Source: DASQPR01 sp963797675 (GTDB lineage Bacteria > Actinomycetota > Actinomycetes > Mycobacteriales > Micromonosporaceae). From it: a stretch of 64,000 nucleotides of DNA. Location of the stretch: contig CAWCQQ010000007.1 in assembly GCA_963797675.1 (NCBI GenBank), positions 62,001 through 126,000 of the forward strand. The letters run 5' to 3'. Numbering within the stretch: position 1 is the stretch's first letter; each line of letters opens with the position of its first letter. This document shows positions 7,585-17,915 of this stretch, piece by piece. A program made the position numbers and the translations under genes. The notes under the pieces were generated by a model that worked only from the letters and a program-made list of their open reading frames with translations, did not search any database and was not told where the DNA came from.

Positions 7585-8407
7585 GCCCGTCCGGTACGCG
7601 CAACTCGTCGTGCTGGTAGACGGCTGAGGCGAACTCCGGATCGTCGGCCTCGCAGGCGGCGGCCACGAGATCGAGCAGCTCGTCATAGTCGGCGCCGGTC
7701 CGGCCCTGGTATGAGTCGACCATCCGGCCCCACTCGTCCCACGGCAGCGTCTCGACCTTGTTGAGCGCGGCGAGATCCCGGATCGCGTTGCCCCGGATCT
7801 CGGCGGGGCCCCATGCGTGGTCGGTGCCGTACACGCCGAACTGGCTCGAGTCGATGAACGCGGCCCGATGCAGCGCCCATGCCTCGCCGCCGGTCAGGAA
7901 CTCGCCGACGGACAGGTCTTCCGGGTGTTGCAGGATCGATCCGCCGAGGATTTCGGCATCGATCCGGACCCACCGGTCACCGTCGTCATGCAGATACTCG
8001 GTGATCCAGTGGTCGACGCCTTTCCCCTTGTGGAAGTAGGTCGCGAAGCCGCATCGAGCCCGGGCCGGGATGCCGCGGTAGCGCAGGAACGCCGTACTGA
8101 GGACGGCAAAGTGCCGGCACGTGCCGATCACGCGTTCAGCCGGCGTGCGGTCGGCGTCGAGCGGCGCCGGATTGACCGCGAGCAGCGCCCGCAGGATGGC
8201 GGCGGCCGGCCGGATGTTGCGTTCGTCCAGCCGCTCCGGCGGGATCGTTCCAAGCGCGGACGCATCGGTCGGCTGAATCACCAGGCCGTGGACGAGCCGG
8301 CAGATCTCCACCGGATCGGCCGGTACCGCATCCAGGCCGGGCACCGCATCCAGGCCGGGCACGGCGCCGAGGTCGGTCAGCGGTCCTGCAGTGGCGTAAT
8401 CGATCAC
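7574..8407 (-). CDS. Transglutaminase-like domain protein
   Basis: The 277-residue product carries the papain-like triad of the transglutaminase-like superfamily: Cys in G-T-C-R-H-F, His in V-D-H-W and Asp in R-I-D-A-E. In bacteria such proteins are usually proteases or amidases rather than cross-linking enzymes. No signal peptide or membrane segment is present. Near the N-terminus the hexapeptide G-L-D-A-V-P is duplicated, encoded by an exact 18-base repeat. The gene lies ten bases from the sugar porter on the same strand and may be co-transcribed with it; its substrate is unknown. Confidence 0.82.
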   Translation of the reverse strand: MIDYATAGPLTDLGAVPGLDAVPGLDAVPADPVEICRLVHGLVIQPTDASALGTIPPERLDERNIRPAAAILRALLAVNPAPLDADRTPAERVIGTCRHFAVLSTAFLRYRGIPARARCGFATYFHKGKGVDHWITEYLHDDGDRWVRIDAEILGGSILQHPEDLSVGEFLTGGEAWALHRAAFIDSSQFGVYGTDHAWGPAEIRGNAIRDLAALNKVETLPWDEWGRMVDSYQGRTGADYDELLDLVAAACEADDPEFASAVYQHDELRVPDGLIR

Positions 8408-8417
8408 GGCTGGAAGG

Positions 8418-9821
8418 CTACATCGACTCCAGCGTCCGGCCCTTCGTTTCCTTGACCGACTTGATCACGAAGAACAGTGCTACCAGGGCGAAGAACGCGT
8501 ACAGGCCGTAGGCGAAGACGAGACCGGCGCTGGCGAGCGACGGGAAGCTGGTGGAGATGGCCCAGTTCGCGAGCCACTGCGCGGAGGCGGCCACCGCGAG
8601 CGCGGTCGCGCGGATCGTGTTGTTGAACATCTCGCCGAGCAGCACCCAGACGACCGGCCCCCAGCTCATGCCGAACGCGAACACGTAGAGGTTCGCGGCG
8701 ACCAGCGCGATCTTGCCGACGCCCGGACTGAGCGTGACGTTCGTCCCGTGGCCGCTCGCCTGCGAGAAGCAGATCGCCATCACGCCGAGCGTGATGACCA
8801 TGCCGACCGCGCCGATCATCAGCAGCGGCTTGCGCCCGATCCGGTCGATCAGCGAGATCGCGACGATCGTCGTGACGATGTTCGTGACGCTCGTGATCGT
8901 ACTGATCAGCAGGGAGTTGCTCTCCGAGAAGCCGACCGATCGCCACAGCGTCGAGGAGTAGTAGAAGATCACGTTGATGCCGACGAACTGCTGGAACACC
9001 GAGAGCAGGATGCCGACCCACACGATCGACTGCAGGCCGAACGTGTTGCCGCGCAGGGCGGAGAGCTTGACGTTGTCCGTACCGCTGGTCAGCGACTTCT
9101 GGATGTTGTCGATCAGGACGTCGGGGTCGCCACCGATCATTTTCTTGATCACCGTACGCGCTTCCGGGAGCCTGTTCTTGCGAACCAGATAGCGCGGCGA
9201 TTCGGGGATCCGGAGCGCGCAGGCGCCGTAGAGGATCGCGGGCAGCACCGCACTCGCGAACATGTAGCGCCACGCTTCGCCGCCCCACCAGAATTGCTGC
9301 TCGGCGCCGCCGGCGGCCTGCGCGATCGCGTACGAGACGATCTGCGATGCGAAGATGCCGGTGACGATCGCGAGCTGTTGCAGGCTGCCCAGGCGGCCGC
9401 GCAGGTGAGCCGGCGCGACCTCGGCGATGTAGGCCGGCGCGATCACGCTGGCCGCGCCGACCGCGAGGCCGCCGAAGACGCGCCAGAACACCAGGCTCCA
9501 AGGTCCGATCGCGAACGCCGAGCCGAGTGCGCTGATGATGAACACGATCGAGGCCATCACCATGACCTTGACTCGCCCGATCCGGTCCGCGATCGGTCCG
9601 GCGAACCAGGCACCGACCGCACAGCCGAGCAGCGCCGACGACACCACGAAGCCGATCGCTCCGGTGGAGATGTGGAACTGGGCTTTGACCGCGTCGACCG
9701 TACCGTTGACGATCGCGGTATCGAATCCGAAGAGGAATCCACCGAGCGCTGCAGCGATCGAGACCAGCAGCACAGCTCGGTTGTTCGCCCGATCCGGGAC
9801 GGTTTCGGTCGCCATCGTCAT
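8418..9821 (-). CDS. Sugar porter, major facilitator superfamily
   Basis: A 467-residue, 12-helix transporter of the sugar porter family. Signature motifs are present in order: G-F-L-F-G-F-D-T-A in helix 1, D-R-I-G-R after helix 2, the P-E-S-P-R-Y-L motif before the central loop, a second D-R-I-G-R-K and the terminal K-E-T-K-G-R-T-L-E. These define proton-coupled or facilitated uptake of hexoses, pentoses or polyols; the specificity cannot be read. Two ATG codons two residues apart are possible starts. It precedes the transglutaminase-like gene on the same strand and is separated from the frame-disrupted peptidase by 56 bases. Confidence 0.92.
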   Translation of the reverse strand: MTMATETVPDRANNRAVLLVSIAAALGGFLFGFDTAIVNGTVDAVKAQFHISTGAIGFVVSSALLGCAVGAWFAGPIADRIGRVKVMVMASIVFIISALGSAFAIGPWSLVFWRVFGGLAVGAASVIAPAYIAEVAPAHLRGRLGSLQQLAIVTGIFASQIVSYAIAQAAGGAEQQFWWGGEAWRYMFASAVLPAILYGACALRIPESPRYLVRKNRLPEARTVIKKMIGGDPDVLIDNIQKSLTSGTDNVKLSALRGNTFGLQSIVWVGILLSVFQQFVGINVIFYYSSTLWRSVGFSESNSLLISTITSVTNIVTTIVAISLIDRIGRKPLLMIGAVGMVITLGVMAICFSQASGHGTNVTLSPGVGKIALVAANLYVFAFGMSWGPVVWVLLGEMFNNTIRATALAVAASAQWLANWAISTSFPSLASAGLVFAYGLYAFFALVALFFVIKSVKETKGRTLESM

Positions 9822-9877
9822 AACAACATCTTGCTGGATAAATCAGGCGATTGTGGCCGTAAATGGATTAATGATCA

Positions 9878-12264
9878 TCAAGCGGCGGTGCGGGCCTCGG
9901 CGACCGCTGCCTGCGCATCCACCAGCCCCGCGCCGACCTGTCCGGAGCCACCGCACGCGCCGGTGAGGGACGTCGGATGCGCCGGCCCGGCGGTCTCGCG
10001 AAGGATTTTCGCGGTCCGTACGACGTCGCCACGCAAGGCCGGATTAGCCGACCACATCAGAGCGACCACGCCGGCAACCTGAGGCGTCGCCATCGATGTG
10101 CCGTCGAGCGCGCCATAGCCGCCACCGGGCAGCGCGGAGAGGACGTCGACGCCCGGCGCGACCAGGTCCGGCTTGGCCCCGGACGATCGGCTGGAGAACG
10201 ACGCGATCGTCCGCGCTCCGATCGACCGCGCCGACCGTGAACGTCGCCGGATACGGAGCCGGCGCGTCATCGATCGAGCCGCATCGCGGACCTTCGTTGC
10301 CGGCGGCCGCCACGAAGAACACGCCGGCCGCGGTCAGCGCATCCACGGCCGGTTCGAGCGACGCGAGGTCGCAGCCCTCCTGCGTCGGACAGCCCCAGGA
10401 GTTCGTCTGGATGTCGGCGCCGCGGCGAGGATCGCCGGCAAACGCGTTCCCGCCCGGCCCGAACGGCGCGAACATGAACTGCATACAGTCCAGGTAGTAC
10501 GCCGGATTGGCCATGTTCCGGCCGAGGTTGACGCAGGCCATCCACTGGGCTCCGGGTGCGACGCCGATGCCGTTCGCGCCGAGAGCGGAGCCCATGGTGT
10601 GCGTACCGTGTCCCTGCTCGTCGACCGGCGATCGGGTGCCGTTCCACGGGTCGTACCAGGAGTCGCTGCCGCCCCGGTAGCTCGCGGTCAACGCCGGATG
10701 CGAGAGATCCACGCCGGTATCCGAGCCGCCGATCACGATGCCTTGGCCGGTGTCGCCGGTTGCCCATACCTCGGGCGCCTTGATCTGCCGCGATGTTCCA
10801 CTGCGGACCGTCCAGGGCGACGGCCGTACCCTGCATCGGAGCCTCCGCCGACGGGATCGGCCGCAGCCGCGGATTAAGGAGTACGCGATCGACGTCGCTC
10901 CGGCGCGACAGCCAGATCCGAGCCTGTACGCCGTCGTCGACCAGGATGCCGTTGAGCAGGTAATACGGCGTGAACGTCAGATGTTCGCGGGTCAACTCGG
11001 CGCGAAGTGGCGCCTGGGTGCGATCGGCGAAGGCGGTCAGATAGGCGTACACCGCGGCACGGCGCTCCGGCGTCGTCGACGCGGCCGCGACGGTCCCCAG
11101 GTCGGCCTGCTGCTTCATCACCACGAACAGCTGCTCGCCGAAGAACCCGGGATGACCCGCGACCGGGTAGACCACGACGGCGCCGGCCACCGCGACCATC
11201 AGCGCCGCCGGCGCGGCGAACCGGCGCCACGCCGGCGACGTCGGCCGGAGACCGCCGGCTGCGGGCGTCCGCACCCGAGAACCGATCAGCGCGGCGACCG
11301 CCAGCACCGTCGCGATCACGACCGAGCAGGCGGCGCCGACCAGCATCCAGTAGCCGACGTCGTGGAAGCCGAGGACGATCCCGGTCTCGTCCGGCTCGAC
11401 GAACGCCAGCGGTCCCAGTACGGCCGGACCGAGCAGCAGACTCGTCACGGCGACGCTGGAACCACTGCGGACGCCGGGACCTCGAGCGACGCCGGGACCT
11501 CGGCGCGCCAGCGCGGCGGCGACGATGCCGAGAAACGGCAGCATCAGCATCTGCGCGAACTGCGGACCGCTCCCCCCGTACGCGGCCGCCAGCGGCACCA
11601 GCGTGACACCGGCCGCGAGCCCGGCGACGATCGGGCTCGTCAACGCTCCGAACGCCCGGAGCATCGGTGAGAGTACGAGTGCCGCGAGCCATCCGCACCC
11701 GGCCGCGGCGAGGACCGCCAGCACGGTCTCGACGTCGCTGCCGAGCGCGCCCACCCACAGCCAGGGCACCAGCACGGCGATGCCGGCCGCGAGCGCCAGC
11801 AGGATCGACGATCGATCGGCCGGACCACCGGCGCCCAGCGTGCGGCGCAGGACGAGGGCGGCCAGCGTGGTCGCCAGTGCAAGCGCCGCCAGGTAGATCT
11901 CGTTCTGCTCGGGCGGGATGGCCCGGAGCGATCCGATGATGCCGAGCATCAGCGCCGCCAGCGACCACGAGAGCCCGACCGCGCGTACGGTCGGCCGTCT
12001 CGCCATCGTGGCAAGAAGGATCGCCGGCGTACCGGCGAGCACCGCATTGATCCATACCGCGGCTGGCCAGGCGGACGCGCCGAACGAGAGGCCCTCGATC
12101 AGGCCGATCTGCTCGATTGACCACGTCACGAGCTGGACGATGCCGGTGGCGAAGACGATCCAACCGCCGAGGAGCACCGCGAAGACGATCTCGCCACGCT
12201 TCGCTCTCGGCTGTCGCAGTGCGTGTGAGTTCGGCCACGCCGGCGGCGTGTCATAGCTGCCCAT
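9878..12264 (-). pseudogene. Multi-spanning membrane protein fused to a subtilisin-like (S8) peptidase, frame-disrupted
   Basis: Three frames must be joined. From ATG 12264 about 11 transmembrane helices run to roughly residue 400, followed by an extracytoplasmic linker and then an S8 domain: Asp in G-G-S-D-T-G-V-D, His in G-H-G-T-H-T-M-G, the oxyanion Asn in A-A-G-N-E-G-P and Ser in G-T-S-M-A-T-P. The frame breaks near 10786-10790 and 10207-10215. Removing one G at each restores the unbroken family sequence W-N-I-A-Q-I-K-A-P-E-V-W and A-V-D-R-S-A-T-I-A-S-F-S-S. All catalytic residues survive, so I favour sequencing insertions over real decay. A subtilisin carried by a polytopic membrane domain is unusual. 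The gene is divergent from glpD. Confidence 0.75.
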
Positions 12265-12332
12265 GCGCCAAACCGTACGGCGTGATCCGCGGCTGTGCGT
12301 CCGGACGAGCCGCAAGCGGATAGCCTCGATGC

Positions 12333-14171
12333 GTGCGACGTGATCCCACGGTCTCCCGTTTCGCCGCCGGTGCACTGTCACCGCAGCGGCGTACATCCGA
12401 TCTTGCTCGCCTTCGTTGCGAGCGTTTCGACGTACTCATCATCGGCGGCGGTGTCACCGGTGTCGGTGCCGCGCTCGATGCCGCGTCGCGTGGCCTGTCG
12501 GTCGCGCTGGTCGAGGCACGTGACCTGGCCGCCGGTACGTCCAGCCGGTCCAGCAAGCTGATCCACGGCGGGCTGCGCTACCTGGAGCAGTTCGAATTCG
12601 GCCTGGTCCACGAGGCGCTGCACGAGCGAGGTCTGCTCACGACGCGCCTCGCACCGCATCTCGTCCGGCCGGTGCCGATCCTGGTACCGCTGACCGCCGT
12701 ACCGGCCAATGGTGTGGCGGAGTCCGTGCGTTCCCTGGGACGGCGAGCCTGGCAGCGGTTCTACCTCGGCTCCGGGGTGGCGCTCTACGACGCCTTCGCC
12801 GGTGTCGTTGGCCGCGGGCACCGGGGCATGCCCGGGCACAAGCACCTCTCGAAGACGTCCGCCCGGCGACTGTTCCCGTCGCTGCGCGAGGACATCCTGA
12901 CCGGCGCGATCCGCTACTACGACGGGCAGGTCGACGACGCGCGGTACGTCACCACCATGGCCCGGACCGCAGCCAGCCTCGGTGCGGCCGTCGTGACCAG
13001 CGCATCCGCGGTCGCGTTGATCCGCGAGGCCCGCGAGGTGACCGGCGCCCGGATCCGGGACATGGAGTCCGGCGAGGAGTTCGAGGTGTCCGCCCGGACC
13101 GTGGTCGCCGCGACCGGCGTGTGGAGCGACGACATCGGCGCGCTGATCGGCGAGCCGACCATGCCGGCCGGGACCGGCCTGCGCGTACGGGCGAGCAAGG
13201 GCGTCCACCTGGTCGTGCCGCGTTCGGTGATCTCCGGCGATGCCGGCCTGATCCTGCGTACGCCGTCGTCGGTGCTGTTCGTGCTGCCCTGGGGCGGCCA
13301 CTGGATCATCGGCACCACCGACACCGACTGGGAACTCGATCGCAGCCATCCGGCGGCCTCGGCGCGGGACATCGCGTACATCCTGGAGCAGCTCAACCAG
13401 TGGCTCGAGCGACCGATCTCCACATCGGACATCGAAGGCGTCTACGCCGGGCTGCGCCCACTGCTGTCCGGCGAGGACGAGAGCACATCGGCGCTGTCGC
13501 GCGAGCACGCGGTCGTGGAGCCGATGCTCGGCCTGATGGTCGTGGCCGGCGGGAAGTACACGACGTATCGGGTGATGGCCGCGGACGTGATCGACCGCGT
13601 GGTACGCCGTCTGGGCGCCTCGTTCGGTGCGAGTGGCGCACCGGAGTCGGCGACCGACCGGCTGCCGCTGCTCGGGAGCGACGGTTACGCCGCGATGTGG
13701 ACGAACCGCGCCGACATCGCCCGTCGCCGTGGCGTGTCGGTCGGACTGCTCGAGCACCTGCTCGAACGGTACGGATCCCTGACGACCGAGATCCTCACGC
13801 TGATCGACGAGGACCCGATGCTGGCCAGCGCACTGCCCGGCGCACCGGAATACATCGCCGCCGAGGTCGTCTACGCGTGTGCCGCCGAAGGTGCACTGCA
13901 CGTCGAGGACGTGCTGACCCGGCGTACCCGGATCTCGATCGAGACCGTCCACCGTGGAGCCGAGTCGGCCGCGACGACGGCCGAGCTGATGGCCCGGATT
14001 CTCGGGTGGGACGCGGCGACCACCGAGCGCGAGGTCACGAACTACATGGCGCGCGTCGAGGCGGAACGCGAGTCGCAGCGAATGCCGGACGACCTGACCG
14101 CGGACGCGGCCCGCCTCGGCGCGCCCGAGGTCCGGCGCGGCACGCCGAAGCCGCACGCGAACACGCACTAG
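12333..14171 (+). CDS. glpD: Aerobic glycerol-3-phosphate dehydrogenase (FAD)
   Basis: A 612-residue flavoprotein that oxidises sn-glycerol 3-phosphate to dihydroxyacetone phosphate and passes electrons to the quinone pool at the membrane. The FAD dinucleotide-binding motif V-L-I-I-G-G-G-V-T-G-V-G-A-A is near residue 34, followed by the family signature G-T-S-S-R-S-S-K-L-I-H-G-G-L-R-Y. Further conserved blocks are R-A-S-K-G-V-H-L-V-V-P, W-I-I-G-T-T-D-T-D-W and G-G-K-Y-T-T-Y-R. The C-terminal domain is complete. GTG 12333 is the likely start. No glpK or glpF neighbours it. It is divergent from the membrane peptidase, with 68 bases between the starts. Confidence 0.95.
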   Translation: MRRDPTVSRFAAGALSPQRRTSDLARLRCERFDVLIIGGGVTGVGAALDAASRGLSVALVEARDLAAGTSSRSSKLIHGGLRYLEQFEFGLVHEALHERGLLTTRLAPHLVRPVPILVPLTAVPANGVAESVRSLGRRAWQRFYLGSGVALYDAFAGVVGRGHRGMPGHKHLSKTSARRLFPSLREDILTGAIRYYDGQVDDARYVTTMARTAASLGAAVVTSASAVALIREAREVTGARIRDMESGEEFEVSARTVVAATGVWSDDIGALIGEPTMPAGTGLRVRASKGVHLVVPRSVISGDAGLILRTPSSVLFVLPWGGHWIIGTTDTDWELDRSHPAASARDIAYILEQLNQWLERPISTSDIEGVYAGLRPLLSGEDESTSALSREHAVVEPMLGLMVVAGGKYTTYRVMAADVIDRVVRRLGASFGASGAPESATDRLPLLGSDGYAAMWTNRADIARRRGVSVGLLEHLLERYGSLTTEILTLIDEDPMLASALPGAPEYIAAEVVYACAAEGALHVEDVLTRRTRISIETVHRGAESAATTAELMARILGWDAATTEREVTNYMARVEAERESQRMPDDLTADAARLGAPEVRRGTPKPHANTH

Positions 14172-14319
14172 GCTTCGCGGCGCAGATCTTGAGGACGCAG
14201 GTCGTGGAGTGTCTGTTCGCGTCCTACCACTCTGGACTCACAAACGGTGCAGAGCGGTAGGCGGCTGCAAAGACACCCGACCCGGGTCGGTCGGCCGCAA
14301 ACGGCACCGGATCCGGCCG

Positions 14320-15387
14320 TTACGGGGAGGCGGCTTCGGCCGGCGTCGGACCGGTCGGCGGGATCAGCGGCGGTCGGCCGGTCCCACGACCCTGCAGCAT
14401 CGGCGTCGCACGATCCCAGACGACGCCGGTCCCGGCATCCTTGCGTCGCCGGGCAATGCCGGCCAGTGCTTCCAGCACCACGCGGTTGCCGAGCAGCGCG
14501 GTGATCTCCGCATGGTCGTACGGCGGGGACACCTCCACGATGTCCATGCCCGCGACCGGCATCTCGTAGCAGATCCGCGACACCGCATCGAGCAGTTGCC
14601 GCCCGGAGAGTCCGCCCGGCTCCGGCGTGCCGGTGCCGGGCGCGTGGCCCGGATCGCAGACGTCGATGTCGACCGACAGGAACACCGCGTCGCAGTCGTC
14701 GAGCGCGATCTGGAACGCCTGGTCGAGTACGGCATCGAGGCCGCGCGCGACGATCTCGCTCATGTGGAACGACGTCATCCGCTGGTCGGCCATCCAGTCC
14801 AGCGTCTCCGGCTCCGGCCAGTAGCCGCGCAGCCCGATCTGCAGGAACCGGTCGCCGCGGGCGGCACCCGATTCGATCAGGCGGCGCATCGGCTGCCCGT
14901 GGCCGTAGAGCGAGCCGAAGTCGATGTGGCCGGTGTCCGCGTGCGCGTCGAAGTGGATGATCGAAACCCGACCGAAGCCGTGATGCCGGGCGACGCCGGT
15001 GACATCCGGCCAGGTCACGGTGTGGTCGCCGCCGAGGATCAACGGGATGGCGCCGTTCGACGCGATCGTCGCGACAGCCTCCTCGATCGCGGCACAACTG
15101 CGCAGCACCTCGCCGCTGTAGACCTCGACATCGCCCGCGTCCATCACGGTCAGATCGGTGGTCAGCGCGTCCACCCGCATGGCCATGTGCGGCCGGGATC
15201 CGTCATGCGGCAGGTAATCGGTGCCGCGCAGAACCGATGGACCGAACCGCGTACCGGGGCGGTGTGACGTCCCGCCGTCGAACGGCGCTCCGAGGATCAC
15301 CACGTCCGCGTCGGCGTAGGTCGAGGGCTCCGACCAGTCGCAGGACGGCACGCCGAGGAACGTGAAGTTCGGTCCGAAAAGATTCAC
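14320..15387 (-). CDS. Ureohydrolase (agmatinase/guanidinobutyrase-like)
   Basis: The 355-residue protein belongs to the arginase/agmatinase superfamily, which hydrolyses guanidino groups to urea. All manganese-binding motifs are visible: G-G-D-H-T-V-T-W, H-F-D-A-H-A-D and S-V-D-I-D-V-C-D-P-G-H-A-P-G-T-G-T-P. It lacks arginase-specific features that I can recognise, so agmatinase or a guanidino-acid hydrolase is more likely. GTG 15387 is the start. It is divergent from DUF4031 with only 23 bases between the starts. The last 30 residues are Pro/Gly/Thr-rich and lie beyond the usual fold. Confidence 0.88.
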   Translation of the reverse strand: MNLFGPNFTFLGVPSCDWSEPSTYADADVVILGAPFDGGTSHRPGTRFGPSVLRGTDYLPHDGSRPHMAMRVDALTTDLTVMDAGDVEVYSGEVLRSCAAIEEAVATIASNGAIPLILGGDHTVTWPDVTGVARHHGFGRVSIIHFDAHADTGHIDFGSLYGHGQPMRRLIESGAARGDRFLQIGLRGYWPEPETLDWMADQRMTSFHMSEIVARGLDAVLDQAFQIALDDCDAVFLSVDIDVCDPGHAPGTGTPEPGGLSGRQLLDAVSRICYEMPVAGMDIVEVSPPYDHAEITALLGNRVVLEALAGIARRRKDAGTGVVWDRATPMLQGRGTGRPPLIPPTGPTPAEAASP

Positions 15388-15410
15388 TTCTCCACGGTAG
15401 CGTTATCGCC

Positions 15411-15686
15411 ATGCTGCTCGTCGACAGTGCGGTCTGGCCGGGAAAGGGGCGCGCCGCCGGCCGGTACTTTGCGCACCTGGTGAGTGACGTGTCCTTCGAT
15501 GAGCTGCACGCATTCGCTGAGGCGCTCGGCGTGCCGGCGCGCGCGTTCGAGCGCGACCACTATGACATTCCAGCTGATCTCGTACCTGTTGCCGTCATAC
15601 TAGGAGCATCGCATGTCAGAACGCGAGATATTGTCGACGCGCTGAAGCGATCCGGACTTAGGCGGCCAAAGCACGGAGTGCGGTGA
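15411..15686 (+). CDS. DUF4031 domain protein
   Basis: A 91-residue protein matching the actinobacterial DUF4031 family: an N-terminal L-L-V-D strand, a conserved H-L-V-S-D-V-S-F-D-E-L-H-A-F-A block, and D-H-Y-D-I-P in the middle. Function is unknown. ATG 15411 lies only 23 bases from the divergent ureohydrolase start and has no clear ribosome site, so it may be translated from a leaderless or nearly leaderless transcript. Its 3' end overlaps the HD-domain gene by 29 bases on the opposite strand. Confidence 0.82.
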   Translation: MLLVDSAVWPGKGRAAGRYFAHLVSDVSFDELHAFAEALGVPARAFERDHYDIPADLVPVAVILGASHVRTRDIVDALKRSGLRRPKHGVR

Positions 15687-16271
15687 TTTCTCCGGCTAGA
15701 TTGGCGCGGGCTCGCGATTCCCACGCCTCGTGCAGCGCCGGCAGCTGATAGAGCCGAGGAAGATCCAGAAGACTCCCGAGTACGGCCAGCCGACCGGCCC
15801 GGAACAGATCATCCGGTACGTGCCGGTACTCCTCCCGGACCTCGGCCGCGTATTCGGCATAGCGGGACGGTGCCGTGGCCAGGATCGCGAGGTCGGCGTC
15901 GCAGAGCAGCGCACCGTTGCGGTCGCCGTCGGCCACGGTGTGCCGCGTGGTCAGCCAGACCAGCCGGACGACCTCGGCGACGTCCTCATCGGATAACGCC
16001 GAGATCGCCGAGAACCTGGGCGGCCAACTCGGCGCTCTTGATCTCGTTGTCCGTCCGCTCCGGGTCGTAGACGCAGTCGTGGAACCAGCAGGCGAGCCGG
16101 ACCAGCCGGGCATCGTCCGCCTCGGTCGGCGTACCGGTCCACGATGGACAGCATGAACTCGAGGTGGGCCACCGTGTGATAGTGCCGGTGCGGCTCCGAC
16201 CACGCTCCGATCAGCTGCTCGCCGGCCGCCTTGCCCTCCGGGAACAGGTCGAGCCACGCATCGATCAGCAT
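15658..16271 (-). pseudogene. HD-domain metal-dependent phosphohydrolase, frame-disrupted
   Basis: ATG 16271 overlaps the stop of the XPB helicase (T-G-A-T-G), so the two are translationally coupled. The start M-L-I-D-A-W and H-Y-H-T-V-A-H-L-E-F-M-L are in one frame, L-A-C-W-F-H-D-C-V-Y-D-P in a second, and L-S-D-E-D-V-A-E-V-V to the end in a third. H-x-x-x-H and the H-D pair are the metal ligands of HD hydrolases. Deleting one base near 16124 and one near 16012 gives a continuous protein of about 204 residues. Both corrections have the same sign as those elsewhere in the window. The family acts on nucleotides or other phosphates; the substrate is unknown. Confidence 0.72.
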
Positions 16272-17915
16272 CAGGCGGACAGTACGTCGTCGGCGTCCAC
16301 GATCGTGTACGCGTACCCCTGCTCGGCCAGGAACCGTTGCCGGTGCGCGGCGTATTCGGTGTCGATCGTGTCCCGCGAGACGACTGTGTAGAAGTGCGCC
16401 TGCCGCTTGTCCGCCTTCGGCCGCAGCACCCGGCCGAGCCGCTGCGCCTCCTCCTGGCGGGATCCGAACGTGCCGGACACCTGGATCGCGACCGCCGCCT
16501 CGGGCAGATCGATCGAGAAGTTGCCGACCTTCGAGATGACCAGCGTACTTGACCTCGCCGGTCCGGAACGCGTCGAAGAGCCGCTCGCGCTCCTTGTTCG
16601 TGGTCGAGCCCTGCACGATCGGCGCGTCCAGATATTCGCCGAGCTGATGCAGCTGATCGATGTACCCGCCGATCACGAGCACCTGATCGTCGCGGTGTTT
16701 GTCGATCAGGGCGCGTACCACTGGGAGTTTGGTTCGTGCGGTGGCGGCGACCCGGTAGCGCTCCTCGGGCTCGGCCACCGCGTAGGTCATCCGCTCCTCG
16801 TCGGTGAGCGTGACGCGGACCTCGGTGCAGTCGGCGGGTGCGATCCAGCCCTGCGCCTCGATGTCCTTCCAGGGCGCGTCGTACCGCTTCGGCCCGATCA
16901 GCGAGAACACGTCGCCTTCGCGGCCGTCCTCGCGGACCAGCGTCGCGGTTAGGCCGAGCCGGCGCCGCGCCTGCAGATCGGCGGTGAACCGGAAGATCGG
17001 AGCCGGCAGCAGGTGCACCTCGTCGTAGATGACCAGGCCCCAGTCGCGAGCACCGAACACGTCGAGGTGCGCGAATACACCGCCGCGCCGGGTCGTCAGC
17101 ACCTGGTACGTCGCGATCGTGACCGGCCGGATCTCCTTGCGCTCGCCGGAGTATTCGCCGATCTCCTCCTCGGTGAGCGAGGTCCGGGCGATCAGCTCAC
17201 GCTTCCACTGGCGGCCGGCGACCGTGTTCGTGACGAGAATCAGCGTGGTGGCACCGGCCTCGGCCATCGCCGCCGCACCGACCATCGTCTTGCCGGCACC
17301 GCAGGGCAGCACGACCACGCCGGATCCGCCGGCCCAGAAGCTGTCCACCGCCTCCCGCTGGTAGGACCGGAGGTGCCAATCACTCTCGTCGAGCGAGATC
17401 GGATGCGCCTCGCCGTTGACGTAGCCGGCCAGGTCTTCGGCGGGCCAGCCGAGCTTCAGCAGCGCCTGCTTGAGATGGCCGCGTTCGGATGCGTGTACGG
17501 AGATCAGGTCGTCCGCCAGCCGAGCGCCCAGCATGCCGGCGAGCTTCTTCGACTTCGCGACCTCGGTGAGGACCGCGGCGTCCAGCCCGCGCAGGACGAG
17601 GCCGTGTGCCGGATCATTGAGCAACTGCAGGCGGCCGTAGCGGTCCATGGTCTCGGCCACGTCCACGAGCAGCGCGTGCGGCACCGGATAGCGGGAATAC
17701 TTGAGCAGCGAGTCGACGACCGACTCGGCGTCATGACCGGCCGCGCGCGCGTTCCACAGGCCGAGCGGCGTCAATCGATAGGTATGCACGTGCTCAGGGG
17801 AGCGTTCCAGCTCGGCGAAGGGCGCGATCGCCATCCGGCACGCACGTGCGTCGGGGTGATCGACTTCGAGGAGCAGGGTCTTGTCGGATTGGACGATCAA
17901 TGGGCCGCCGGTCAA
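16271..17915 (-). pseudogene. XPB/ERCC3-like DNA helicase, one frameshift
   Basis: A superfamily 2 helicase of the XPB type, about 547 residues once one base is removed near 16543-16549, close to the length I recall for mycobacterial Rv0861c. Walker A is P-C-G-A-G-K-T, the Walker B box is D-E-V-H, and motif III is G-L-T-A-T-L followed by the R-E-D motif V-R-E-D-G. After the frame break the C-terminal S-G-T-F-G-S-R-Q-E-E-A-Q-R-L-G-R-V-L-R-P block (motif VI) continues. TTG 17915 is chosen for its G-A-A-A-G-G site and for M-T-G-G-P-L-I-V-Q-S-D-K-T. XPB proteins unwind DNA with 3'-5' polarity in repair. The break is probably an assembly insertion. Confidence 0.85.
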
